From assembly GCA_964468745.1 (NCBI GenBank), contig CAYXVY010000129.1, positions 1 to 29,374 on the forward strand: a stretch of 29,374 nt of DNA. The letters run 5' to 3'. This document shows positions 8,576 through 15,775 of the stretch, piece after piece. The translations under genes and the position numbers were made by a program. The notes under the pieces were generated by a model. That model saw only the letters and a list, made by a program, of their open reading frames with translations. It was not told the origin of the DNA and ran no database searches. The number at the start of each line of letters is the position of its first letter. Position 1 is the stretch's first letter. This stretch comes from JACPRB01 sp964468745 (GTDB lineage Bacteria > Planctomycetota > MHYJ01 > JACPRB01).

Positions 8576-8693
8576 GGCGCGTCGGTGCATAGCCCGTCCT
8601 CTGCTTGCGCGACGGACGGCGACCTCGTGCACACGTCATCCGTGAACGGCAAAGTACGCGCTGTGCGCTCGCATGGAGCATTCTGCGAAGGTG

Positions 8694-9069
8694 GGAAAGT
8701 CACCCCCTGCTCCGGAACGACATTTCAGTATGCTAAAGGAGTCGGCCGGAGTTCCGCCGAGGCATTTTTACGTTTACTGGAGTGCAATGTCTCCAGGCAG
8801 GACCCGCCTCTTGCATCACGAACGCGCAAGCAGAGCTCGGATCACCCATCTGGAAGAGTCCGAGCGTCTCGAACACACAAGCAGTGACCTCCTGCGGATG
8901 CAAGGATGGCCGGAACCAGCGGGCAACCACCATCGTTTGCTGCAACGCCGGCTGTTGCAGCGCCGCTCCCCTCATCGTCCAAGGCTGAAATGCCTCAGCG
9001 GAGTTCCCCCCGACTCTTTTAGCGTTTGAAAATGGCTTGCCGGAGTCAGCATGGCGCATCGGGACTTCC
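8694..9069. mobile_element. MITE-like element bounded by 75-80 bp inverted repeats
   Basis: The left arm 8694-8767 and the right arm 8988-9069 are inverted copies. In the inner 36 bp (8732-8767 against 8988-9023 reversed) 30 positions match, sharing GCTAAA, GAGTCGG and GAGGCATTT. Outward of this the match continues more loosely (CTCCGG, CATTTCA, GAAAGTC-like). The 220-bp interior contains no gene but has hairpins CTGGAG/CTCCAG (8777-8796) and GCTGCAAC/GTTGCAGC (8939-8961). No clear target-site duplication was found. A non-autonomous transposon is the simplest reading; a structured RNA is an alternative. Confidence 0.45.
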
Positions 9070-9123
9070 TCAAACCCTGTTTCCATCGCCCGTTCGTCGG
9101 TAATCTCATCCTCCAGCGCAAGC

Positions 9124-9783
9124 ATGTATCTCCCCCCGCAGGCCACGGGCACGCTCACCCTGCTCAACAAGTACGGGGTGTTCCTCATCGCCCGTCTCAA
9201 GGCTGAGGCTGTGACTCGCGACCTGGTCGGCGACGTCAAGAACGCGCAAGCGCAGCTGCGCTCGGTCTACGAGTCGACGCAAGCAGCCCTTCGGTCGGTG
9301 ACCGAAGCGCTCGCGGCGCGCCAGAGCGCCGATGTTGCCGCGACGATTGTGTTGAGCGACTTCAATCGCGGTGTCCTGTCGCTGGTGCACGGCCGTCGCG
9401 ATGAGCGCGTGTATCGCCAGTTCTTCCCCCGGGGGGTCACGCCGGTCGCGGAGGCTTCCGTCGAGAGCAAGTGCGATCATCTCAGGCGCATCGGAATGGC
9501 GCTGTCGAGGGAGAAGGACGATTTCGACGCCAAACGGTATCAGCACGAGCTCTCCGGGGCGTGCGCGGCGCTGGATGCCTCGATCGGGGAGTTGAGGCGC
9601 GTTCAGACGAGCTACGACGACGCGCGAATCGCCGAGCGGTCCGAACGGAACAACTGGCGGAAGGCCTATCGCGTGGCGCATTCACGGGTGACCGAGATCT
9701 TTCCGACCGACCGTCGCAAGCGAGAGAGCTTCTTCCACCCGGGCCCGAAGCAGAAGAAGCGGCCGGAGCCTGAGAGTCCGTAA
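9124..9783 (+). CDS. Hypothetical helical protein
   Basis: The 219-residue frame from the ATG at 9124 is rich in Ala, Arg, Glu and Gln with heptad-like stretches (about 25-75 and 150-190), suggesting long helices or coiled coils. A central segment reads DERVYRQFFPRGVTP, and the tail is basic and proline-rich (KQKKRPEPESP). No signal peptide or membrane segment is present. No Shine-Dalgarno is seen; TAATCT at 9101-9106 could be a -10 box. I do not recognise the family. The gene follows the repeat-rich stretch, so it may belong to an accessory island. The frame extends upstream, but the added residues look non-coding. Confidence 0.65.
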   Translation: MYLPPQATGTLTLLNKYGVFLIARLKAEAVTRDLVGDVKNAQAQLRSVYESTQAALRSVTEALAARQSADVAATIVLSDFNRGVLSLVHGRRDERVYRQFFPRGVTPVAEASVESKCDHLRRIGMALSREKDDFDAKRYQHELSGACAALDASIGELRRVQTSYDDARIAERSERNNWRKAYRVAHSRVTEIFPTDRRKRESFFHPGPKQKKRPEPESP

Positions 9784-9916
9784 CGGGCCGGTTCAGCGAC
9801 GGGGGCATTGAGTGTCCTGCGTCCGCAAGCGCCTCTCTGTTGGTGTATGCTTGCCAGTGGGTAGAGGGTTCGCGGGGAATTAGTCTGGGGATCGCATCAG
9901 GAAGGGGTGTTCTGTG

Positions 9917-10393
9917 ATGAGACTTGGCAGCTGGCTCACGATCGTTCTGGGGCTCACGCTCCTGTCGGCCTGCTTCAGCCCCAAGAAGCGATCGAACGAC
10001 GACCGCCGGGACGAGTCCCGGGGGCGCGGCGGCGACTCGTACCGCCAGTACGACGACGGCGACGATGATCGCGACGAGCCACGTGGACGCGAAGAAAGCT
10101 CCCGCGCCCAACGGGGCCGGCACGAAAATGAATACGAATCTGGCTCCGCCGACCGCTGTGAATATTGCAGGCGCGCGAAGGCAAAGAACGGCAAGCGGGA
10201 ACGTGACGGCATGGACGACGACCGCGACGATGACCGCGATGACGATCGCGGGAGTGAGAAAGCGCGGAAGAGCAGCAGCAAGCGGGATCGTGATGACATG
10301 GATGATGACGACGACCGCGACGACGATCGGGATGACGATCGCGGGCGCGAGAAGGCGAAGAAAAACAGCAGCAAGAGGGATCGCGACGACTAA
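9917..10393 (+). CDS. Lipoprotein with Asp/Arg-rich tandem repeats
   Basis: The 158-residue protein starts MRLGSWLTIVLGLTLLSAC, a lipoprotein signal with lipobox LSAC. The ATG at 9917 is chosen over the adjacent GTG at 9914, and GAAGGGG lies 10 nt upstream. The mature part is extremely charged, dominated by D and R. It ends in two tandem repeats: 29 residues (DNA 10211-10297) and 31 residues (10298-10390), each reading MDDDRDDDR-type, then DRG, EKA(R/K)K, SSKRDRDD. A CEYC motif lies between signal and repeats. Such a polyampholyte is probably disordered; binding of calcium, other cations or surface polymers is possible but unproven. The antisense strand encodes a spurious hydrophobic frame. 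Confidence 0.75.
   Translation: MRLGSWLTIVLGLTLLSACFSPKKRSNDDRRDESRGRGGDSYRQYDDGDDDRDEPRGREESSRAQRGRHENEYESGSADRCEYCRRAKAKNGKRERDGMDDDRDDDRDDDRGSEKARKSSSKRDRDDMDDDDDRDDDRDDDRGREKAKKNSSKRDRDD
10211..10390 (+). repeat. In-frame tandem repeat, two units of 87 and 93 bp
   Basis: Unit 1 (10211-10297) and unit 2 (10298-10390) encode near-identical Asp/Arg-rich peptides starting at Met and ending SSKRDRDD. The second has two extra Asp codons. Both are built from GAC/GAT and CGC/CGG codons and are prone to slippage. Confidence 0.8.
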
Positions 10394-10445
10394 CGGAATC
10401 CATGCGTGTACGCCCTCCGATCTCGCCGACGCTTGAACCGCGCGA

Positions 10446-10459
10446 TATGATCCACGAGC
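10446..10459 (+). promoter_or_regulatory. Leaderless-type -10 box
   Basis: TATGAT (10446-10451) ends 8 nt before the GTG at 10460. The spacer CCACGAGC has no ribosome-binding site. Confidence 0.5.
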
Positions 10460-10762
10460 GTGGTAGGAATTGATCCCAACAACGTGGTCAGCCGATGGCT
10501 GAACCTGAAGATGCGCGCCTGGCGCACGCGTTTCAACGCGACGAATGAGAGCCCGGAGGCACGAACGAAGGCGGAGTCGGTGATCGCCGACGCGCGCCGC
10601 GAGCCCCCGGCGTCCATTCGACATGCGATCCAGGGCCGGCTCGGCGCGGTCACCGCCCTTCGACAGGACGCCGAGTCCCGCGGCGCGGCCGGGGAGGTCG
10701 AGGAGTTCGATGGGGAGGCGCGCGCGCTGGCGGAACTGCTCCAGCGACTGGACGCGCCGTGA
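10460..10762 (+). CDS. Small hypothetical protein
   Basis: The 100-residue frame starts with GTG at 10460 and is supported mainly by a TATGAT box 8 nt upstream. The N-terminus reads MVGIDPNNVVSRWLNLKMRAWRTRF. The remainder is helical and rich in Ala, Arg and Glu (residues 30-98), consistent with a helical hairpin. No signal peptide, membrane segment or known domain is seen. It is convergent with the methyltransferase gene, whose stop lies 17 bp away. Confidence 0.55.
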   Translation: MVGIDPNNVVSRWLNLKMRAWRTRFNATNESPEARTKAESVIADARREPPASIRHAIQGRLGAVTALRQDAESRGAAGEVEEFDGEARALAELLQRLDAP

Positions 10763-10779
10763 GCCGATAGGCCCGGCGG

Positions 10780-11634
10780 TCAGCGCCTGCGGGCGAGCAC
10801 GGTCAGCGCGTCGCTCTTCGACATCGCGGCGACGACGCACGCGAGCGGGTGCGTGATCGCGCGTGCGAGGCGGACGTTTTTGTCCGCCCACGCGCCGAGC
10901 CCAACCTGCGAAAGCTGGGTCAGAAGCGTGCGCTGCTGGATGAATCGCACCGGCGCAAAGCCGCCGCGACGGAGGACGTCGCCTAGCGTGCGCTTCGTGA
11001 AGTGGTGCACGTGCGTCGGGACCATCAGGCTGAACCAGCGGTCGCGCCAGAATTCGAAGCCGCCGTCGGCGTTCGGGACGCTGAACGCGAAGTGCGCGCC
11101 GGGTTTGAGGATGCGGGCGATTTCGCGCAGGCCTGCGAGGGGATCGACGAGATGCTCGACGAGCATCCATGCGAAGACGGCGTCGAAGTGGCCCGACGGG
11201 AACTTCGCCTGTTCCAGCGTGCCGACGACCCCTTTGAAGCCGGCGTTGCGGACGTGCGAGATTGCCTCCTCAGACATGTCGAGCGCGGTGACGTCCCAGC
11301 CGCGATCGGCGATCTCGACCAGGAACATGCCGGCGCCGCAGCCGATCTCGAGCACGCGAGCGCCGCGCGGCAGGTCGGGAAGTGTGAACCACGCGGCGTC
11401 GAAGATCCGACGGATCCACCCAGGCGCCTGCTTCAACTTCGGCAGCGCCCGGTACGCCGGATACTCATGCGGATAGTAGGCGCCGAGGTCCTTGGGGACG
11501 GGGCGCGTGTGCAGCAGCGAGCAGTCCCGGCAGCGGACGATCCAGAACACGCCCGGCTTTTTCCAGAGCTGGTCCGTGGCCGGGAAGAGCGCACGCCCGC
11601 GTTCGCTTCCGCAGGCGTCGCAGCGGAAATTCAT
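10780..11634 (-). CDS. Class I SAM-dependent methyltransferase with N-terminal zinc ribbon
   Basis: The 284-residue protein starts at the ATG (11634) overlapping the mnmG stop by four bases. The N-terminus has two CxxC pairs (C5/C8 and C35/C38), a small zinc ribbon. A Rossmann methyltransferase domain follows, with motif I VLEIGCGAGMF (about 94-104), an acidic end of strand 2 (VTALDMS), and FDAVFAWMLVEHLVDP before strand 4. This ribbon-plus-methyltransferase form is common among enzymes acting on small molecules, lipids or glycans in surface-polysaccharide loci, so the substrate is open. Coupling to mnmG suggests co-expression but not necessarily a tRNA substrate. Confidence 0.88.
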   Translation of the reverse strand: MNFRCDACGSERGRALFPATDQLWKKPGVFWIVRCRDCSLLHTRPVPKDLGAYYPHEYPAYRALPKLKQAPGWIRRIFDAAWFTLPDLPRGARVLEIGCGAGMFLVEIADRGWDVTALDMSEEAISHVRNAGFKGVVGTLEQAKFPSGHFDAVFAWMLVEHLVDPLAGLREIARILKPGAHFAFSVPNADGGFEFWRDRWFSLMVPTHVHHFTKRTLGDVLRRGGFAPVRFIQQRTLLTQLSQVGLGAWADKNVRLARAITHPLACVVAAMSKSDALTVLARRR

Positions 11635-13397
11635 CGAAGGTGGACCATCAGGACCTGCACGTCGGCCGGCGTGACCCCCGCGATACGCGCCGCCTGGCCG
11701 AGGGACGTCGGGCGCACCCGCGACAGCTTCTCGCGCGCCTCGTTGCGCAGGTGCTTCACGCGGCCGAAGTCGAACGTTGTCGGAATCGCCTTCGCCTCCA
11801 TGCGACGGAATCGCTGCGCGTCCTCGTTCTGCCGCTTGATGTACCCCTCGTACTTGAGTTCGATCTCGACCTGCTCCCACGCGGCGTCCGACGCGTCGAA
11901 CCCCGGGTGCTCGCGACGGAACTGCGCGGCCGTCATCTCGGGACGCCGCAGGATGCGATCGAACTGCTTCGCGCGCAGCTTTGCAATCAGCTCCCCGATC
12001 TCGAGCTCCTTCGCCTCGAACGCGTCGATCTCTTTCAGCAGTCCCACGCGATGCCCGTGGCGCATCAGCCGTCGATCCGCGTTGTCGGTCCGAAGCAGCA
12101 ATCGGTATTCCGCGCGCGACGTGAACATGCGATACGGCTCGCGATGCTCGAGGCGGATCAGGTCGTCGACCATCACGCCGATATATGCCTCGTCGCGACC
12201 GAGCACGAGCGGCTCGCGCCGGTCGAGCTTGAGCGCGGCGTTGATGCCGGCGATGAGCCCCTGCCCGGCCGCCTCCTCGTACCCGCTCGTTCCGCAGATC
12301 TGCCCTGCGAAGTAGAGCCCCGCGACGCGCTTGGTCTCCATTGTCGGCCAGAGCTGGTGCGGGGGCGCGTAGTCGTACTCGACGGCATATCCGAACTTCA
12401 GGAACTGCGCATTCTCGAGCCCGACGATGGTGCGAACGAACGCCTCCTGCACGTCCGGCGGAGTCGATGTCGAGATCCCATTGCAGTAGATTTCGTTTGT
12501 CGAGAGCGCCTCCGGCTCGAGGAAGATCTGGTGGCGGGTGCGGTCCTTGAATCGCACCACCTTGTCCTCGACCGACGGGCAGTAGCGCGGGCCGACGCTC
12601 TTGATGTCGCCGCAGTACATCGGCGCGCGGTGCAGGTTCGCGCGCAGGATCTCATGCGTTCGTTCGTTCGTGTACGTGATCCAGCAGACGTGCTGCGGCT
12701 GCGTGATGCTCTTCGTGAAGTGCGAGAACGGCACGGGCTCGGGGTCGCCTTTCTGGATCGGCGTCTTCGAGAAATCGATCGACTCGCGCGCGAGCCGAGG
12801 CGGGGTGCCGGTCTTCAGACGACCGATCTCGAATCCCATGCGGCGCAAATTGTCCGAAAGATGCTCCGCCGACGGTTCGTTGATGCGCCCACCCGTCCGC
12901 TTCACCTCGCCGCAATGCTGGAGCGCCTTGAGGAACGTGCCCGTCGTGACGATGACGGCGTGCGCGTCGTAGGTCGTGCCGGTGCGACCCTTCACGCCGC
13001 GTACGCGCCCGTCCTCGACGATGAAGTCTTCGACGGTGTCCTGCGCGATGCGTACACGCGGCGTCGCCAGCATGAGCTCGCGCATGTACCGCGAGTATTC
13101 GTGCTTGTCGGCCTGGGCGCGTGGGGAGCGCACGGCCGGCCCCTTGCGAGTGTTGAGCATCCGGAACTGGATCCCCGTCGCGTCGATCGCCTTCGCCATC
13201 TCGCCGCCGAGCGCGTCGATCTCGCGGACGATCTGTCCTTTCGCGAGTCCGCCGATCGCGGGGTTGCACGACATGCGGCCGATCGCCTGCACGTCCATGG
13301 TGAGGACGAGCGTGTCGTGCCCCATGCGCGCGCAGGCGAGCGCCGCCTCGATTCCCGCGTGTCCCGCGCCGATGACGATGACATCCTGCTGCGGCAT
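11631..13397 (-). CDS. mnmG: tRNA uridine-5-carboxymethylaminomethyl modification enzyme MnmG (GidA)
   Basis: The 588-residue protein is a canonical MnmG. The FAD-binding VIGAGHAGIEAALACARMG opens the chain at residue 6, followed by SCNPAIGGLAKGQIVREIDALGG, a KHEYSRYM segment, RLKTGTPPRL, and FAGQICGTSGYEEAAGQGLIAGINAAL near residues 365-390. The helical C-terminal domain contains SRAEYRLLLRTDNAD. With MnmE it installs the cmnm5 group on wobble uridine of several tRNAs in the cytoplasm. The start at 13397 follows TAGATT by 7 nt with no Shine-Dalgarno, so a leaderless mRNA is likely. Its stop overlaps the methyltransferase start. The DNA across its start codon and promoter is part of a 68-bp repeat also found at 17843-17910. 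Confidence 0.97.
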   Translation of the reverse strand: MPQQDVIVIGAGHAGIEAALACARMGHDTLVLTMDVQAIGRMSCNPAIGGLAKGQIVREIDALGGEMAKAIDATGIQFRMLNTRKGPAVRSPRAQADKHEYSRYMRELMLATPRVRIAQDTVEDFIVEDGRVRGVKGRTGTTYDAHAVIVTTGTFLKALQHCGEVKRTGGRINEPSAEHLSDNLRRMGFEIGRLKTGTPPRLARESIDFSKTPIQKGDPEPVPFSHFTKSITQPQHVCWITYTNERTHEILRANLHRAPMYCGDIKSVGPRYCPSVEDKVVRFKDRTRHQIFLEPEALSTNEIYCNGISTSTPPDVQEAFVRTIVGLENAQFLKFGYAVEYDYAPPHQLWPTMETKRVAGLYFAGQICGTSGYEEAAGQGLIAGINAALKLDRREPLVLGRDEAYIGVMVDDLIRLEHREPYRMFTSRAEYRLLLRTDNADRRLMRHGHRVGLLKEIDAFEAKELEIGELIAKLRAKQFDRILRRPEMTAAQFRREHPGFDASDAAWEQVEIELKYEGYIKRQNEDAQRFRRMEAKAIPTTFDFGRVKHLRNEAREKLSRVRPTSLGQAARIAGVTPADVQVLMVHLR

Positions 13398-13457
13398 GCC
13401 GGACAATCTATCGCCGCGCGGCGGCAAAGGCCACGCGGAGTCGCTCGCCGGCGTTGA
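13390..13457 (+). repeat. 68-bp direct repeat, copy 1 (mnmG promoter and start)
   Basis: 62 of 68 positions match copy 2 at 17843-17910. This copy spans the mnmG start codon and its -10 box. Further upstream on the minus strand it carries a short frame ending AGERLRVAFAAARR-stop, matching the C-terminus of the peptidase gene at 17861 (AGERLRAAFTAARR). Confidence 0.85.
13398..13410 (-). promoter_or_regulatory. Leaderless-type -10 box of mnmG
   Basis: TAGATT on the minus strand (13410-13405), spacer GTCCGGC, then ATG at 13397. There is no Shine-Dalgarno. Confidence 0.5.
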
Positions 13458-13641
13458 CCCGGGCTGGGACCGCGGCGGTGGTTCCGGTTATTCTGCGGTC
13501 ACGTCAGGCTGGCGTAGTCTAGAATTCCGACGACCGGACTCAGCTCGCTTTGGGAGATAGGTCACGATTGCCGGGCAGGAGGCGCTTGCGCGGAGCTGCA
13601 CCCCTGGCGGCCAGCAACAGGGTAACGGAGACCTCGTTGAG

Positions 13642-14451
13642 ATGCCTTTCGCCAAATTTCAGAGCAAATTCAAGGAAGGCCAGCGGAAGTTGGAGCTGTT
13701 CCAATATCGAGATGCCGTCGGCTGCTTTGAACGCGCTTACGCGCAGTTGGCTCGCTGCAGTTTCGCCACTCCTCGGGACGAGACGCTTCTCAGGGGAATG
13801 ACGCTGGTGCGTTTGGGCGAGGCGCGATGGCACCTCCAAGCAAGCAAGAGATCCTCGGTCCGGCTCAGAAGGAATCTCTCCGCCCGCAAATTGGTCAAAG
13901 AGGGGATAAAGCTTATTCAGTCTTCGGAAGCACTCGGGCGCTCCGTCGACTCCAAGAAGGCCTTTCTGACCCAACTGATGACAGGGCAGAGGGTTCTGCG
14001 CCACATCCTCCATGCGGAGTACGAACTCGATGCGCTTCTGTCGCTTTGTCTCGAGATGGAATCGGGTCTTCGAGAGTTGTTCGTTTCAAGTGATCAAGGT
14101 GAGTACGCACAAGAGATCCATTCCATGGTGGATATGTGCTGGAGTGGCGGAAGGGAACTGGCCGTGCGCCCACTGATTCTTCGGGCACTGAAATACTATT
14201 TCCAGCATCGTTCCATCCACTCTCCGCTGATCATCACAAACCTTGGCAGGCTCGCGAGCTGCTACGAGGTTTCGGAGAGCAGATTCGAGGGCGAGGACCT
14301 TGTTTTCAAGGCCGCGAAAGCCCTCAGGGTCGCAGTAGCGAGAGATCGGGCGAAATTCTCCCGACTTTACCTGGGCGTGGCGACAAGAGCCGTCGGAAGC
14401 ATCGGCCTTGTACAAGAGAAACGAAAACGATTCTCGAAAGCGGATCCGTGA
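13642..14451 (+). CDS. Hypothetical helical (TPR-like) protein of atypical composition
   Basis: The 269-residue protein starts MPFAKFQSKFKEGQRKLELFQYRDAVGCFERAYAQL, whose helical pair resembles a TPR unit. The rest is also predicted helical with scattered cysteines (near 134 and 142) and no membrane segment. Base composition is visibly lower in GC than its neighbours, with many A/T-ending codons, which suggests horizontal acquisition. The start has only a distant GGAG. The 244 bp before it include the 68-bp repeat and no gene. I do not recognise a family. Confidence 0.75.
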   Translation: MPFAKFQSKFKEGQRKLELFQYRDAVGCFERAYAQLARCSFATPRDETLLRGMTLVRLGEARWHLQASKRSSVRLRRNLSARKLVKEGIKLIQSSEALGRSVDSKKAFLTQLMTGQRVLRHILHAEYELDALLSLCLEMESGLRELFVSSDQGEYAQEIHSMVDMCWSGGRELAVRPLILRALKYYFQHRSIHSPLIITNLGRLASCYEVSESRFEGEDLVFKAAKALRVAVARDRAKFSRLYLGVATRAVGSIGLVQEKRKRFSKADP

Positions 14452-14571
14452 CCTGCGACTTGTCCCGGCCCCGACGTTACCGTCCGAGTGCCGAGCCGCC
14501 TATTCGCTGAACCTCGCGGGTCCAGGTGCCGTTCATAGGGTGTGGAGCGGCGTCCCCCAGAGAGGTGGATC

Positions 14572-15531
14572 ATGAGAATCAGCGTGATCGCGACGTGCCT
14601 CGCCGCACTGTTCACCGCTCCCGCGGCGCCCGCCCAGCAAGCGCCGAAGGCGAGCGACGGAAAGCCGGCCCTCGAGAAGCTCGACAAGATCGGGATGGAG
14701 GCATCGTCGATCCGGTTCAAGTACACGAGCAGCGACTTCATGGGCGGGAAGGGATCCGGCAGCGTAGTCCTCGCCAAGGGAGGCAAGGCGATAATCGAGC
14801 ATTCGTGGAAACTGAAGGAGAAGACCTACAAGAGCCTGCTCGCTTCGGATGGCGCGCGCGTGGTCCTTGTGAATGATGGGGCACTTCGGGTGCCGATGGG
14901 GACTCCGAAAGATTTCACCGTCGCGCTCTGGAGTGTCTTCATCCGCGGCGGCGTTGGGCGGATGTTCTCCGATCTGTTCGCGCCAGGCGGCCGACTGGAG
15001 CGCCCGACTCGGAACGAGATCTATTGGGCGAGTGAGCCGGTGCTCGCGTTCAGCGCCGGGGGCGGACGGGTCTCCTTGACGCTCGACCTCAAGACCGGAC
15101 TGCCGGTCAAAAGATACGAGGGTGGGCATGGCGCGATGGACGGCGTGGAGGAGTCTTACACGGAGTTCACGCTCAACGCCGAGGCCACGGGGCCGGAATT
15201 CGATCTCACGAAGATCCTGGATGCGGACCAGCAAGTGTCGATGACCCGGCACTGCCAGGATCGGGTCGGCGGCGCGCTGGGCATGTACAAGCGTGAGCAC
15301 GGGCGTCTGCCGGAGACGCTGGCCGAGCTCGCGGCGAAGCCGGCCAACATCGAACCGGCGGACTGGTTGAAGAAGGGATATCTGCGGGATCAGGCGTGCC
15401 TGCGGGACGCGTGGGGCCGGGTGATGACGTATCAGGTGGATGAGCGGGGCGGGTACAAGCTGATCAGTCTCGGCTCGGACGGCGCGGAGGGGGGTGACGG
15501 GGCAGCGGCGGATCTGATTCTCGTCCGCTGA
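14572..15531 (+). CDS. Secreted fusion: LolA-like N-terminal domain plus GspG-like C-terminal domain
   Basis: The ATG at 14572 follows GAGGTGG at short spacing and opens a signal peptide ending APAAPAQQ (cleavage near residue 22). Residues 40-205 form a beta-rich domain with a LolA/outer-membrane-lipoprotein-sorting feel (IRFKYTSSDFMGGKGSGSVVLAKGG, then DLKTGLPVKRYEGG). Residues 228-319 look like the C-terminal domain of type II secretion major pseudopilins: CQDRVGGALGMYKREHGRLPETLAEL, then LRDAWGRVMTYQV, then GYKLISLGSDG. The N-terminal pilin helix of GspG is absent, so this module is transplanted onto a periplasmic protein. Total 319 residues. Function unknown; it may bind an extracellular or periplasmic polymer. 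Confidence 0.8.
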   Translation: MRISVIATCLAALFTAPAAPAQQAPKASDGKPALEKLDKIGMEASSIRFKYTSSDFMGGKGSGSVVLAKGGKAIIEHSWKLKEKTYKSLLASDGARVVLVNDGALRVPMGTPKDFTVALWSVFIRGGVGRMFSDLFAPGGRLERPTRNEIYWASEPVLAFSAGGGRVSLTLDLKTGLPVKRYEGGHGAMDGVEESYTEFTLNAEATGPEFDLTKILDADQQVSMTRHCQDRVGGALGMYKREHGRLPETLAELAAKPANIEPADWLKKGYLRDQACLRDAWGRVMTYQVDERGGYKLISLGSDGAEGGDGAAADLILVR

Positions 15532-15775
15532 TCGACCCCGCGATCACCCAAGAAGTGCCCTCAGGTCGCCTCCATCGCGCAGTACGCCGGGCGCAGCAAC
15601 GTAGCCGTCGCTAGTGGCTGCCTCCACACCGCTGCACATTGGGAATAAGGCAATTGAGGGGGAGTGGGGCGGTGAGAGCAAGGGCAGGGGTCAGCACCCA
15701 TAGGATGCCGGCGACGACGGAATCGCTTCGCGGCCGGGGTAATGAATCGGCATCACAGAAGGTGTCAATAGGGGT

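Larger units (their letters stand above)
8321..9123. other. 0.8-kb gene-free, palindrome-rich region
   Basis: Short open frames here have no plausible start signals, domain content or codon bias, so I call no gene. The region holds two TTGCGCAA-centred palindromes with a half-site, a pair of long inverted repeats (8694-8767 and 8988-9069), and small hairpins between them (8777-8796, 8939-8961). A shorter related block lies near 8455-8479. It looks like accumulated mobile or structural repeat DNA. Confidence 0.6.

Noticed and set aside
8302..8703. Possible minus-strand gene in the spacer (133 codons)
   Set aside because: No start signal, no domain and Arg/Ser-rich low-quality sequence. It crosses the GT4 promoter and two palindromes.
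8694..9069. Integron attC site or retron RNA
   Set aside because: No GTTRRRY/RYYYAAC core sites, integrase or reverse transcriptase are seen nearby.
9482..11170. Very long minus-strand open frame with apparent transmembrane stretches
   Set aside because: It is the antisense of the Asp/Arg repeat gene and neighbours. GAC/GAT codons read backwards give Val and Ile, which creates false membrane segments.
11640..13457. 605-codon plus-strand open frame
   Set aside because: It mirrors mnmG, which has every family motif. The antisense frame is Arg/Val/Leu-rich with no domain.
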